Positions 41,206 through 51,899 of a DNA stretch of 64,000 nt are shown in pieces; positions within the stretch are counted from its first letter, which is position 1; each line of letters starts with the position of its first letter. This stretch comes from Lysobacter sp. S4-A87 (GTDB lineage: Bacteria > Pseudomonadota > Gammaproteobacteria > Xanthomonadales > Xanthomonadaceae): contig NZ_CP093341.1 in the NCBI RefSeq assembly GCF_022637455.1, forward strand, positions 1 to 64,000, in the 5' to 3' direction. The position numbers were made by a program, and so were the translations under genes. A model generated the notes under the pieces. The model searched no databases, was not told where the DNA came from, and saw nothing but the letters and a program-made list of their open reading frames with translations.

Positions 41206-43073
41206 GTGCGGCCGAGGCCATACGCGTCGCCCTGGTCGGCAATCCGAACTGCGGCAAGACGGCACTGTTCAACCAGCTGACCGGTAGCCGGCAGAAAGTA
41301 GCCAATTACGCCGGCGTGACGGTCGAGCGCAAGGAAGGCCGCTTCCATGCGCCGTCCGGACGCCACTACGCCGTGCTCGACCTGCCCGGCGCCTACAGCC
41401 TGCACGCGGCCAGCCTCGACGAGGCGGTAACGCGCGACCTGTGCCGCGGCTTCTATCCGGGCGAGCCCGCGCCTGACGTGCTGGTGTGCGTGGTCGATGC
41501 GACCAACCTGCGCCTGCACCTGCGCTTCGCCCTGGAAGTGCGCGAGCTGGGCCGGCCGATGGTGGTGGCGGTCAACATGATGGATGCGGCCAAGCGTCGC
41601 GGCATCGACATCGACCTGGCCGTGCTCGAGCGCGAACTGGGCGTGCCGGTGGTGCCGACCGTGGCCGTGCGCAGCGGCGGCGCGCGCGAGCTGGTGGCAA
41701 TGCTCGACAGCGTTGCCGACAAGCTGCACGAGCCGCGCGCGCACCTGCCGGCCAACCTGTCCGACAACGCCGATGCGCTGCACGCCGAGACCCGGCGCCT
41801 GCTCGAGCTGGCAGTGGCCATGCCGCGCCGCACCGCCGAGATCGACGACGCGCTCGACCGCTGGCTGCTGCACCCGGTGCTGGGCCTGCTGTCGCTGGCG
41901 GTGGTGATGTTCCTGATCTTCCAGGCGGTCTATGCCTGGGCGACGCCGCTGATGGACCTGATCGAACTGGGCACCGGCGCCTTCGGCGACATGGTCGGCG
42001 CGATGCTGCCCGACGGGCCGCTGCGCAGCCTGCTGGTCGACGGCATCATCGCTGGCCTGGGCAGCGTGATCGTGTTCCTGCCGCAGATCCTGATCCTGTT
42101 CGCCTTCATCCTCGCGCTGGAGGAGTCGGGCTACCTGCCGCGTGCAGCTTTCCTGCTCGACCGGATGATGGCCTCGGCGGGCCTGTCGGGCCGCTCGTTC
42201 ATTCCCCTGCTGTCGAGCTTCGCCTGCGCCGTGCCCGGCATCATGGCCACGCGCTCCATCCAGGACCCGCGCGACCGTCTTGCGACGATCCTGGTGTCGC
42301 CGCTGATGACCTGCTCGGCGCGACTGCCGGTGTATGCGCTGCTGATCGGCGCCTTCATTCCGCAGAAGCAGGTGCTGGGTGTCCTCAACCAGCAGGGCCT
42401 GGTGCTGTTTGGCCTGTATGCGGCCGGCATCCTCAGCGCGCTGGCGGTGTCGTGGGTGATGAAGAAGTGGCGCCGCGACAAGAGCGAGCACGCGCTGCTG
42501 CTGGAGCTGCCGTCGTACCGCATCCCGCACCCGCGTGACCTGCTGATCGGCCTGTGGGAGCGCGCCTGGATCTTCCTGCGTCGCGTCGGCGGCATCATCC
42601 TGGCGCTGACCATCCTGTTGTGGTTCCTGCTGTCGTTCCCTGGCGCGCCCGCGGGCGCCACCGGTCCGGCCATCGACTACAGCTTCGCCGGCCGCATCGG
42701 CCACGCGATGACGGCGGTGTTCGCGCCGCTGGGGTTCAACTGGCAGATCTGCATCGCCCTGATCCCGGGCATGGCCGCGCGCGAAGTGGTGGTGTCGTCG
42801 CTTGCCACGGTCTATGCGCTGTCGGCCGCCAATGACGATGCCGCCACGCAGGCACTGACGCCTTTGATCAGCGACGGCTGGTCGCTGGCCACGGCGCTGT
42901 CGTTGCTGGTGTGGTTCATCTATGCGCCGCAGTGCATCTCGACGCTGGCCACGATCAAGCGCGAGACCAATTCGTGGAAGCAGGTGGCGATCAGCACCGG
43001 TTACCTGTTCGGCTTGGCCTACCTGGCCTCGATGCTGACCTACCAGATCGCCGTGGCGCTGGGGGCAGGGTGA
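41202..43073 (+). CDS. feoB: Ferrous iron transporter FeoB
   Basis: 623 residues: an N-terminal G domain (ALVGNPNCGKTALFNQLTGS, G2/G3 with DLPGAYSL, G4 VNMMD) and a membrane domain with two Gate-like halves (IPLLSSFACAVPGIMATRSI with the conserved Cys, and CIALIPGMAAREVVVSSLAT). FeoB imports Fe2+ across the inner membrane. It is on the short side for FeoB (E. coli 773), lacking much of the C-terminal soluble part, as common in Xanthomonadaceae. Followed 2 nt later by a small Cys-tailed protein. Confidence 0.96.
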   Translation: MSAAEAIRVALVGNPNCGKTALFNQLTGSRQKVANYAGVTVERKEGRFHAPSGRHYAVLDLPGAYSLHAASLDEAVTRDLCRGFYPGEPAPDVLVCVVDATNLRLHLRFALEVRELGRPMVVAVNMMDAAKRRGIDIDLAVLERELGVPVVPTVAVRSGGARELVAMLDSVADKLHEPRAHLPANLSDNADALHAETRRLLELAVAMPRRTAEIDDALDRWLLHPVLGLLSLAVVMFLIFQAVYAWATPLMDLIELGTGAFGDMVGAMLPDGPLRSLLVDGIIAGLGSVIVFLPQILILFAFILALEESGYLPRAAFLLDRMMASAGLSGRSFIPLLSSFACAVPGIMATRSIQDPRDRLATILVSPLMTCSARLPVYALLIGAFIPQKQVLGVLNQQGLVLFGLYAAGILSALAVSWVMKKWRRDKSEHALLLELPSYRIPHPRDLLIGLWERAWIFLRRVGGIILALTILLWFLLSFPGAPAGATGPAIDYSFAGRIGHAMTAVFAPLGFNWQICIALIPGMAAREVVVSSLATVYALSAANDDAATQALTPLISDGWSLATALSLLVWFIYAPQCISTLATIKRETNSWKQVAISTGYLFGLAYLASMLTYQIAVALGAG

Positions 43074-43075
43074 GC

Positions 43076-43330
43076 ATGGACGCCGGCCTGCTCGCGCAGT
43101 ACCTGGTCATCGCCGTGGCGGTGGTGATCAGTGCGGGCTTCGTGGCGCGGCGCCAGTTTCCCAACGCGGTGCGCCGGTTGCGCATCGCGCTCGCGGTACC
43201 GATGGTGCGTGACGGTCGCCCTGCCTGGTTGCGCGCGCTGGGGCGTCGCGTCGCGCCGCCGGCAAGCCTGGGCGACGCCAGCTGTGGCGGCTGCGACAAC
43301 TGCGGCCCCACGCCGCCGCGCCAGCATTAA
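43076..43330 (+). CDS. DUF6587-type small membrane protein of the feo operon
   Basis: 84 residues: one N-terminal transmembrane helix (LLAQYLVIAVAVVISAGFVA), a basic middle (RRLRIALAVPMVRDG) and a C-terminal CGGCDNCG cluster. I recall such proteins after feoB in Xanthomonadaceae (DUF6587). The membrane anchor and the CxxCxxC could bind iron or an Fe-S cluster, functionally replacing FeoC; this is inference. The start lies 2 nt after the feoB stop. Confidence 0.82.
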   Translation: MDAGLLAQYLVIAVAVVISAGFVARRQFPNAVRRLRIALAVPMVRDGRPAWLRALGRRVAPPASLGDASCGGCDNCGPTPPRQH

Positions 43331-43342
43331 GCGTCGCAGCCC

Positions 43343-43377
43343 GTAGCCGTGGCCCGGGTAAGCGAAGCGCACTCGGG
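43343..43377 (+). repeat. GTAG-headed REP-like palindrome, copy 8
   Basis: GTAGCCGTGGCCCGGGTAAG ... GCGCACTCGGG, with a few inserted bases after the head; inverted partner of the copy at 43408. Confidence 0.78.
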
Positions 43378-43407
43378 ATCAACGCGTGTCGGGGCCATGG
43401 CCTCTCG

Positions 43408-43437
43408 CCCCGGGTGCGCTTCGCTTACCCGGGCTAC
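43408..43437 (-). repeat. GTAG-headed REP-like palindrome, copy 9
   Basis: CCCCGGGTGCGCTTC ... TTACCCGGGCTAC. With copy 8 it fills the convergent gap between the feo operon and the zinc-ribbon gene. Confidence 0.87.
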
Positions 43438-43488
43438 GGACTAACGATCCCAGCGTGGTGGACGACGTTCCGCGGAAACGCAACCGCC

Positions 43489-43860
43489 TCAGTGGCGGCC
43501 GCGCCCGCGTCCGGCCCGATAGCCCTTGAACTCCACCGCTTCGACTTCCAGGGTGAAGGAGCGCTCTTCGCCAGCGAAGAGCGCCCCGACCCCCATGACC
43601 TGGCGATCGATTTCGACGCCTTCGTCATTGCGGATGGTCAACACCACCGAATACTCCAGCGCGTTGTCGCCCGGTGGCGGCTTGATCGTTCCTTCCACGC
43701 GCAGCGGCACCGACCGCTGTTTGGCGGACTCCACTGCATCGGGGTCGAAGCGCAGGTGGTGCCGGCACGAAGGACAGACGGTGGCGCTGTCCAGGATCTT
43801 CGTCTTGCAGTGCGGGCAGATGCGCGTCGCGCCGGGTGTACCGGGGCGAACGGCACTCAT
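43489..43860 (-). CDS. Zinc-ribbon protein of unknown function
   Basis: 123 residues. A zinc ribbon ICPHCKTKILDSATVCPSCRHHL (C-x2-C ... C-x2-C; more than twenty residues, key cysteines at ~15, 18, 29, 32) precedes a beta-rich domain (LRVEGTIKPPPGDNALEYSV, RSFTLEVEAVEF) and a GRGRGRH tail. The domain might be immunoglobulin-like. It overlaps the bactofilin stop by 4 nt and is thus co-translated with it, suggesting an accessory role in the bactofilin system. The family has no clear name to me. Confidence 0.75.
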   Translation of the reverse strand: MSAVRPGTPGATRICPHCKTKILDSATVCPSCRHHLRFDPDAVESAKQRSVPLRVEGTIKPPPGDNALEYSVVLTIRNDEGVEIDRQVMGVGALFAGEERSFTLEVEAVEFKGYRAGRGRGRH

Positions 43861-44441
43861 GCTGCGGTGCTCGCCTCCGCCTTGCTGAAGTCGGCCTTGT
43901 CAGCCTTGTCGGCCTTGCCGTTGGCCTTGGCCGACTCCTTCTCGTCCCAGCCGAACTCGACCTGGCCGCGCATGCGCGCACCGGCCGCGACCGTGACCGT
44001 GCCGGCCTTGACGTCACCGACCACCACGCCGCCTTCGAGCAGCTCCACGCGCGTAGCCGATTCGATGTTGCCTTCCAGCTCGCCGGCAATCACGACCTTG
44101 CGCGCACGCACGCCGCCGGTGACCTTGGCGCCGACTTCGACCGTCAGGTCGCCTTCGACCTGCACGTCGCCCTTGAAGCGTCCGGCAATGCGGATGTGGC
44201 CCGCGCCCTGGATCTTGCCTTCGATGGACAGGTCGGCGGCGATCAGCGACTCCTTGCCCTCGCGCTCGACCGGACGCGGCGCCGGCGCTGCGGCCGGCTT
44301 GGGCGCGGCGGTGGAGCCGAAGGAAATTTCATTGCGCGCATCGGGCTCTTTGGCCAGTGCGGATTCGGATTGACCCGGCTGGGTCGGCGGCAGGCTTTCG
44401 CGCTTGGGGGTGGACGACGGAGGGGAATTGAAGATCGCCAT
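43857..44441 (-). CDS. Bactofilin family cytoskeletal protein
   Basis: 194 residues. The central region (~65-165) is the right-handed beta-helix of bactofilins (DUF583): SLIAADLSIEGKIQGAGHIR, IAGRFKGDVQVEGDLTV, KVTGGVRARKVVIAGELEGN, GVVVGDVKAGTVTVAAGARM. The N-terminal ~60 residues are disordered and P/A-rich; the C-terminal tail is lysine- and alanine-rich (ADKADKADFSK). Bactofilins polymerise without nucleotide and position cell-wall or motility proteins. Confidence 0.92.
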   Translation of the reverse strand: MAIFNSPPSSTPKRESLPPTQPGQSESALAKEPDARNEISFGSTAAPKPAAAPAPRPVEREGKESLIAADLSIEGKIQGAGHIRIAGRFKGDVQVEGDLTVEVGAKVTGGVRARKVVIAGELEGNIESATRVELLEGGVVVGDVKAGTVTVAAGARMRGQVEFGWDEKESAKANGKADKADKADFSKAEASTAA

Positions 44442-44639
44442 GGCACGGACTTCCTAATGTTGGGCAAGACACATTGAGCAGAGATGGAGTGCAACCAGCC
44501 GAGGCTACTGGCCGTCCTCCATCATCGGTGTGACGCGCCTCACCCAATCATCACCGGGCATGATCCGTTTATCTGACGATCACCTGCCTGAATTGGCCTG
44601 TGCCCCGCTGACGCGCGAAAATCAACGCATCCGCCTTGC

Positions 44640-46250
<1,611 letters not shown>

Positions 46251-46342
46251 CGATGCAAGGGGTGCGAAGGATGCGGCATCAGACCACAAAGGTCGGCAGA
46301 CGGCCAACGCCCCCGGGTTCCCGCGGCGAGGGAACGACGGGC

Positions 46343-46373
46343 AAAAAGAAAGGCCCGCTTGCGCGGGCCTCTC
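46343..46373 (-). terminator. Terminator after alanine-rich lipoprotein 1
   Basis: AGGCCCGC-TTGC-GCGGGCCT stem followed on the minus strand by TTTCTTTTTGC. Confidence 0.88.
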
Positions 46374-46397
46374 GAAATCGATGCAAACAGGCGTTGC

Positions 46398-46754
46398 TTA
46401 CTTCTTCACTTCTTCCGCGGCCTTGTCGGCCTTGTCGGCAACCTTCTCCGCAGCGTCGGCCGTGGCCTGGGCGGCATCAGCGGTTGCAGCGGCGGCGCCG
46501 GCGGCGGCGTTGGACGCAGCGGCAGCGGTCGAGTCGGCAGCCTGTTCCACTGCGGCACCCGCCTGGGCGGCAGCGGCGTCGGTGGCGGCGGCAGCGGCTT
46601 CAGCGCTTTCGGTCGCGGCGGTGGAAGCGGCGTCCGCGGCCTGCGAAGCGGCGGTGGCGGCTTCGGCAGCTTCAGTCTGCGCGGTATCGGTCTTCTGGCA
46701 GGCCGACAGGGCCAGGACGGCGGCGGCCAGGGCTACATAGAGCTTGGTGTTCAT
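46398..46754 (-). CDS. Alanine-rich lipoprotein 1
   Basis: 118 residues. MNTKLYVALAAAVLALSAC is a lipoprotein signal with lipobox LSAC. The rest is low-complexity: A with regularly spaced T, E, D, Q and S in heptad-like order (AAEAATAASQAADAASTAA), ending AADKADKAAEEVKK. It is predicted to be a long amphipathic or coiled-coil helix anchored by lipid, reminiscent of Lpp or entericidin-type envelope lipoproteins, but without identifiable homology. It has its own terminator and is a paralogue of the gene at 47032. Confidence 0.75.
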   Translation of the reverse strand: MNTKLYVALAAAVLALSACQKTDTAQTEAAEAATAASQAADAASTAATESAEAAAAATDAAAAQAGAAVEQAADSTAAAASNAAAGAAAATADAAQATADAAEKVADKADKAAEEVKK

Positions 46755-46959
46755 GAGTCTCTCCGTTGGGTTGTCCGAGAAGTGCCAGGTAAAAAAATCA
46801 CCATCAACAAGATCAGGCAACGCCGGCGCTCACTGCGATCCGGCCGGGCCAGTCCGATCGTTCACTGACCGGGTGTGGAGCTTACTGCGAACGGCGTTAA
46901 TTGGAACCACGCCGCTTGGACCTTCCGGGCCCGGGCACTGCATCCGGAACCCTACTACG

Positions 46960-46991
46960 GAAAAAGCCGCCGGGAATCCCGGCGGCCTTTC
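46960..46991 (-). terminator. Terminator after alanine-rich lipoprotein 2
   Basis: GCCGCCGGG-AAT-CCCGGCGGC followed on the minus strand by a T-run (complement of AAAAA at 46961-46965). Confidence 0.88.
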
Positions 46992-47031
46992 CTGTGAGAG
47001 CAACACCTGGGCAGTTGCCTGCCCAAAGTGA

Positions 47032-47400
47032 TTACTTCTTCACTTCTTCCTTGGCAGCGTCAGCAGCCTGGGTAGCAGCGTCAGCAGCCTGGGTGGCGGC
47101 GTCAGCAGCCTGGCCAGCGGCGTCAGCAGCAGCGTCGGCAGCGGCCGGAGCGGTTGCAGCAGCGGTGGCGTCAGCCGAAGCAGCGGCGGCGTCAGCAGCC
47201 TGAGCAGCGGTGTCAGCAGCGGCCTGGGCAGCGTCAGCAGCAGCGGCGTCGCCGGTGGCAGCAGCGGTGTCGGCAGCAGCAGCGGCTTCGGTCGAAGCAG
47301 CGGCGGCGTCCGTGGCGGCTTCGTCAGCCTGCTTCTGGTTCGAGCAAGCAGCCAGGGCCAGGCCCATAGCCAGGGCGATCAGCGCCTTGTTGAAAGTCAT
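47032..47400 (-). CDS. Alanine-rich lipoprotein 2
   Basis: 122 residues. MTFNKALIALAMGLALAAC is a lipoprotein signal (lipobox LAAC). The mature part is over half alanine with repeats of AADAATQ and AADAA; the DNA shows imperfect 15-18 bp tandem units (GCAGCGTCAGCAGCCTGG). It ends ADAAKEEVKK, like its neighbour. Expected to be a helical envelope lipoprotein. The short AT-rich leader (47401-47521) likely contains its promoter, and the separate terminator implies strong monocistronic expression. Confidence 0.75.
   Translation of the reverse strand: MTFNKALIALAMGLALAACSNQKQADEAATDAAAASTEAAAAADTAAATGDAAAADAAQAAADTAAQAADAAAASADATAAATAPAAADAAADAAGQAADAATQAADAATQAADAAKEEVKK
47050..47225. repeat. Coding tandem repeat in alanine-rich lipoprotein 2
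   Basis: Imperfect repeats of about 15-18 bp based on GCGTCAGCAGCCTGG recur along the gene, encoding AADAATQ-type blocks. Such arrays can vary in length between strains. Confidence 0.65.
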
Positions 47401-47521
47401 GGTTTATATCCTCGTCGTTAGTTAGGCAACGCGCAGTTGCGCGTCTATAACATGATGACAAGCCGGTGACGCGTGTCAAGCGGCTTGTCCGGTTTTTTTT
47501 AAGTAATACGTTTTTAACGTC

Positions 47522-48697
47522 TTATAGCACTTCTACAGCAATCGCCGTGGCTTCGCCACCGCCAATGCACAGGGAAGCCACGCCACGCTTGACGCCGCGT
47601 GCACGCAGGGCATGCACCAGGGTCACCACCAGGCGGGCGCCGCTGGCACCGATCGGGTGCCCCAGTGCGACCGCGCCACCGTTGACGTTCAGCTTTTCGT
47701 GGGGGATTCCCAGGTCCTTCATCGGCGCCATGGCCACGCAGGCGAACGCCTCGTTGACCTCGAACAGGTCGACATCGCCGACCTTCCAGCCGGCCTTCTC
47801 GAGCACGTTTGAAATCGCTTTCACCGGGGCGGTGGTGAACCATTCCGGTGCCTGGGCATGACCGGCGTGGGCGACGATGCGGGCCAGCGGCTTGAGGCCG
47901 CGCCTGGTTGCTTCCTCGGCGCTCATCAGCACGGTGGCGGCGGCGCCGTCGGAAATCTTCGACGACGAAGCGGCGGTCAGCACGCCTTCCTTGCCGAAGG
48001 CTGCGCGCAGGGTCGGGATCTTGGCCAGGTCGATCTTGCCCGGCTCTTCGTCGCCGTCGATGACGACATCGCCCTTGCGACCCTTGACCGTGACCGGAAC
48101 GATTTCGCCCTTGAACGCGCCGCCGCTGACGGCGGCCTGCGCGCGACGTGCGCTTTCGGTCGAGAAGGCATCGAGCGAATCGCGATCGAAGCCGTACTTC
48201 TCGCACACCATGTCACCGAACACGCCCATGGCCTTGCCGTCGTACGGGCTGGTCAGGCCGTCGAATGCCATGTGGTCGAGGAACTCGGCGCTGCCGTAGC
48301 GGATGCCGGTGCGCGAGTTGTTGAGCAGGTGCGGGGCGTTGGTCATCGACTCCATGCCGCCGGCGACGACGACGTTGGCAGAGCCGGCCTTGATCAGGTC
48401 GGTGGCGAGCATGATCGCCTTCATGCCCGAGCCGCAGACCTTGTTGATCGTGGTGGCGCCAGCCGAGGTCGGCAGGCCCGCGGCGAGCGCGGCCTGGCGC
48501 GCCGGTGCCTGGCCCAGGCCGGCCGGCAGGACGCAGCCCATGATCACTTCGTCGACCTGGTCGGCGGCGACATTGGCGTGCTCGAGCGCGCCGGTGATGG
48601 CAGCCGTGCCCAGCACGGGCGTGGGTACGCCGGTGAACTGACCGAGGAAGGAACCGATGGCGGTGCGCTTGGCACCGACGATGACGACGTCACTCAT
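47522..48697 (-). CDS. Acetyl-CoA C-acyltransferase (thiolase)
   Basis: 391 residues with the thiolase motifs: active Cys in NKVCGSGMKAIMLA, NVNGGAVALGHPIGASGARLV (His) and SLCIGGGEATAIAVE (second Cys). It condenses or cleaves acetoacetyl-CoA, or in isoleucine breakdown cleaves 2-methylacetoacetyl-CoA. Its place next to liu genes suggests that it handles the acetoacetate/acetyl-CoA end of leucine or isoleucine degradation. Length and motifs fit an acetyl-CoA acetyltransferase (AtoB/PhaA type). Confidence 0.92.
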   Translation of the reverse strand: MSDVVIVGAKRTAIGSFLGQFTGVPTPVLGTAAITGALEHANVAADQVDEVIMGCVLPAGLGQAPARQAALAAGLPTSAGATTINKVCGSGMKAIMLATDLIKAGSANVVVAGGMESMTNAPHLLNNSRTGIRYGSAEFLDHMAFDGLTSPYDGKAMGVFGDMVCEKYGFDRDSLDAFSTESARRAQAAVSGGAFKGEIVPVTVKGRKGDVVIDGDEEPGKIDLAKIPTLRAAFGKEGVLTAASSSKISDGAAATVLMSAEEATRRGLKPLARIVAHAGHAQAPEWFTTAPVKAISNVLEKAGWKVGDVDLFEVNEAFACVAMAPMKDLGIPHEKLNVNGGAVALGHPIGASGARLVVTLVHALRARGVKRGVASLCIGGGEATAIAVEVL

Positions 48698-49043
48698 GGG
48701 GAACTCCGGGACAAAACGGGCCGGCGCTCGGCCGGAACTTCCGGATTATGCGATGCGATGCTGCAACGCCGCAAACCGCCCCCGGGTGCGTTCCCGGCGC
48801 GCCGGTTCAGGGTGCCGCCACCGCCGTTCAGCCCCCGCGGGTGCGGAAATCCGGTGGCCCGGGAACCGCAGGTTGCGCGCCTGTCCGGGGGCACGCACGG
48901 GGCGGGCGGCAACCAGGCGGCGACCCGACGGCGCACGGGGGCGCCGCAACCGCCCAATTGTGGCCCCCTACGATTGGATCGATACTCCGACCGGATGCGC
49001 AGGATTCGCACTACGCGAAGGCGCGCCATCGATCGAGGGCGAC
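48698..49043. other. 346-bp intergenic region without a gene
   Basis: It lies between the divergent thiolase and subtilase autotransporter genes. It is GC-rich, with no repeat of the GTAG family, no clear terminator and no ORF supported by codon use. Promoters for both genes should lie here. The last part, from about 48957, is less GC-rich (ATTGTGGCC, TACGATTGGATCGATA) and is the likely promoter of the autotransporter. Confidence 0.6.
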
Positions 49044-51899
49044 ATGCGCGGCCGGCAAGCGGGACCTGTCGTTGCGATGCGCAGCTTTGTGCTGTGGCCG
49101 GTGCTGTTGTCGGCGCTGTTCGGCCTGGTGGCCTGCGGCGGAGGCGGTGGTGGCGGTGGCGGCAACATGCGCCCGGATCCGCCGCCGAGCTCCGCTCCTC
49201 CGACTCCCGCGCCGCCGCCACCGCCGGCCGCGCCGCCGCCGCCGGTGGTGTTCGCGCCGAACCCGGAATACAGCCGGCATCTGTCGATCACCAACACCAG
49301 CGCGGCACACCAGGCTGGCTTCAACGGCGCTGGCGTTCGCATCGGCGTGCTCGACAGTGGCGTCATGCGCAATCACCCCGCGCTGGCGCCGCGGGTGCTG
49401 GCCAACCTCAACTACGTCGCGTCTCCGCCGAACAACCTTCTCGTCGACGATGCCCATGGCCATGGCACGGCGGTGTCGCAGATCATGGCGGGCAGGTCGT
49501 TTGGTGCATGGCCCGGCGGCATCGCTCCGGGTGCGGAGATCGTGTCGGCCCGCATCCTCAACGACACCGATCCGCCCGACGGTGGCGACGAGCAGGTCAC
49601 TGGCGAGCTCGGTCTCAGGGCGATCCACCAGGAGTTGATCAACCGTGGCGTGAGGGTGATGAACAACTCGTGGGGTGGTCTGACCTGGACCAACCCTGCC
49701 GTCACCAACGTGGTTGCCGACGAGTACCGCGCCTTCGTCGGCAATGGCCTGGTGGTGTTTGCCGCCGGCAATGATTCCCAGCCCAATCCGTCGAGCATCG
49801 CCTCGTTGCCGAGCCAGGCCGGGCCCGGCGGCAGCCTGCCGGCTGCCGACCTGGAGCGCGGCTGGCTTGCGGTTGCCGCACTGGACACCGCGTCGATGCA
49901 ACTGGCCAGTTACTCCAATGCCTGTGGCGTGGCCATGCGCTATTGCCTGTTGGCGCCGGGCGATGTCGTGGTTACCGGCACCGGCGATGGCCCGACCTCG
50001 CCGACCTACTGGCGGTGGACCGGAACCTCGCTGGCGGCACCGCAGGTGGCCGGCGCCGCCGCGCTGGTTTGGCAGGCGTTCCCGTACTTCAACAACGACC
50101 TGGTGCGGCAGACATTGCTGGGCACGGCGACCGACATGGGCGCTGTGGGCGTCGATGCAACCACCGGATACGGCTTGCTCAATGTCGGCAGAGCGGTGCA
50201 GGGACCGGGCAGGTTCGACTGGGGCGACGTGACGGTGTCGTTCGACGGCGGCACGTCCACCTGGAGCAACCAGATCAGTGGCGCCGGCGGACTGACCAAG
50301 CTCGGCAGTGGCACGCTGGTGCTCGCATCGGGCGCCAACCTCTACAGCGGCCAGACACGGATCCTGGGCGGAACCCTGCGAGCCAACAACGATGGCCTGC
50401 CTGGTCCGGTGGTCGTAGGCAGTGGAGCGACGCTGGAGAAAGACCCGTCACCGCAATTGACCGTCCGCGGCAGCCTCGCCAACTCCGGCACGGTGAAGTT
50501 GTCGGCCGACGGCGGCATCGTCGTGCAGGGTGAGTACCGCCAGAACGCGGGCGCGCGGCTTGCCGTGTATGTCGGCAACGTGTTGCGTGCCGACACGGCG
50601 GTCCTGCAGGGCGGCGACCTGCAGGTGCTCGGTGTCCGCTCGGGCTACGTGCGTCAGTCCCGCGAGAATGTGCTGGTGACCAGCAGCGGGTTGACCGGAA
50701 CCTTTACCAGCCTGAGTGCGGGTGCGGGCGTGCTGCTGGAAGCCGTGCTCGGCTACGACGCCAGGAATGCCTGGCTGGACATCAACCGTTTGTCGGTCAC
50801 GGCCGCCGCGCAAAGCATGGGGCTCAGCGCGACGGCGGTGTCCAGTTCGCAACGGGTGGAGGGTGCATTCGATGCCATCGACAGCGGCCAGCTCGCAAGC
50901 GGCGACAGTGGTGCGGATTTCCTCACCGGCGCCGGCCTGATCCAGCGCATGCCCGATGCCGCGGCCGCGGAGCAGACACTGTCCAGTCTTTCCGGCGAGC
51001 TGCACGGCGCCGACACGGCATTCGCGCTGATGGCGATCGAGGGCAATCGTCGCGCGCTTGAGTCCCGCGTGGACACGCTGCAGTTGGCGCCGGCGTCCGG
51101 GGCATGGGTCGAAGGGCTGTCGGCGCAGCGTGCGGTGTCGCATTTCGATGCCGATGCCTACGGCTGGACGCTTGGCCAGGATCGCCGCTTCGGCGAGCGC
51201 CTGACCCTGGGCACGGCACTGGCACAGACCGAAGGCCACACCGACCACGACCTGCGCTACGACAGCGCCCGCAATCGCCTGGTCGAAGGCCAGTTCTATG
51301 CCGCTTACGACCTGGGCCGCGCCTACCTCATGGGCAGCCTTGCGCTCGGCAGGATGCAGAGCTGGACCCGGCGCGACGTTTTGCTGGGAGCGCAATCGTT
51401 TCTCGTCGATGCCGACTATGCCCACCGTTACGCAACCGCAGGCGCGCAGGTGGGCCTGCCACTGGCCGTCGGCGCAGGCCGGATCGTGCCGTACGTCGGT
51501 GTGCAGGCATTGCAGTTGCAGCGCGATGGTTTCAGCGAACCCGGTGCAGCCGGCTTCGGCTTGAGCACGTCGGACTCGACGACGAAATTGAGCCAGGGGC
51601 TGCTTGGCGCGCGAGTCGCCTGGGACTGGCTGTCCGGTTCGACCTTGTGGAGCCTGCAGGGGCGCGTCGAGTGGCAGCGCCTGCTGTCCGGATCGGGTGG
51701 CGACATCCAGGCACGCTTCTCTGCGCTGGACGTCTGGTCGCCGATCAGGAGCGAGGCGCCCGGCGATGCGCGGGTGCTGGGATTCGGCCTGGGCGCGCGG
51801 CTTCGCCATGCCGGCCGGATCGGCCTGGACATCGACGCGCGACATGACCAGGACGGCCTGTGGGCAAGCGGCATGCTGACCTGGTCGGTGGGGTACTGA
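49044..51899 (+). CDS. Subtilisin-family (S8) autotransporter lipoprotein 1
   Basis: 951 residues. A signal with lipobox LVAC (Cys ~31) is followed by a poly-Gly run and a proline-rich linker, then the S8 protease: Asp ~104 in GVLDSGV, His ~140 in GHGTAV, Ser ~329 in GTSLAAPQ. Next comes a beta-helix segment with one PATR repeat (GAGGLTKLGSGTLVLASGAN) and a C-terminal barrel (~270 residues) ending LTWSVGY. ATG 49044 has GAGGG 6 nt upstream. It should be an outer-membrane-displayed protease, possibly predatory or nutritional (inference). Tandem paralogue of the next gene. Confidence 0.93.
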   Translation: MRGRQAGPVVAMRSFVLWPVLLSALFGLVACGGGGGGGGGNMRPDPPPSSAPPTPAPPPPPAAPPPPVVFAPNPEYSRHLSITNTSAAHQAGFNGAGVRIGVLDSGVMRNHPALAPRVLANLNYVASPPNNLLVDDAHGHGTAVSQIMAGRSFGAWPGGIAPGAEIVSARILNDTDPPDGGDEQVTGELGLRAIHQELINRGVRVMNNSWGGLTWTNPAVTNVVADEYRAFVGNGLVVFAAGNDSQPNPSSIASLPSQAGPGGSLPAADLERGWLAVAALDTASMQLASYSNACGVAMRYCLLAPGDVVVTGTGDGPTSPTYWRWTGTSLAAPQVAGAAALVWQAFPYFNNDLVRQTLLGTATDMGAVGVDATTGYGLLNVGRAVQGPGRFDWGDVTVSFDGGTSTWSNQISGAGGLTKLGSGTLVLASGANLYSGQTRILGGTLRANNDGLPGPVVVGSGATLEKDPSPQLTVRGSLANSGTVKLSADGGIVVQGEYRQNAGARLAVYVGNVLRADTAVLQGGDLQVLGVRSGYVRQSRENVLVTSSGLTGTFTSLSAGAGVLLEAVLGYDARNAWLDINRLSVTAAAQSMGLSATAVSSSQRVEGAFDAIDSGQLASGDSGADFLTGAGLIQRMPDAAAAEQTLSSLSGELHGADTAFALMAIEGNRRALESRVDTLQLAPASGAWVEGLSAQRAVSHFDADAYGWTLGQDRRFGERLTLGTALAQTEGHTDHDLRYDSARNRLVEGQFYAAYDLGRAYLMGSLALGRMQSWTRRDVLLGAQSFLVDADYAHRYATAGAQVGLPLAVGAGRIVPYVGVQALQLQRDGFSEPGAAGFGLSTSDSTTKLSQGLLGARVAWDWLSGSTLWSLQGRVEWQRLLSGSGGDIQARFSALDVWSPIRSEAPGDARVLGFGLGARLRHAGRIGLDIDARHDQDGLWASGMLTWSVGY

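Noticed and set aside
40749-42704. 651-codon minus-strand open frame opposite feoAB
   Set aside because: Antisense to feoB, which has all G motifs and the Gate cysteine.
47050-47225. GCAGCGTCAGCAGCC repeats considered as a CRISPR array
   Set aside because: Units vary, are contiguous without spacers and encode alanine-rich lipoprotein.
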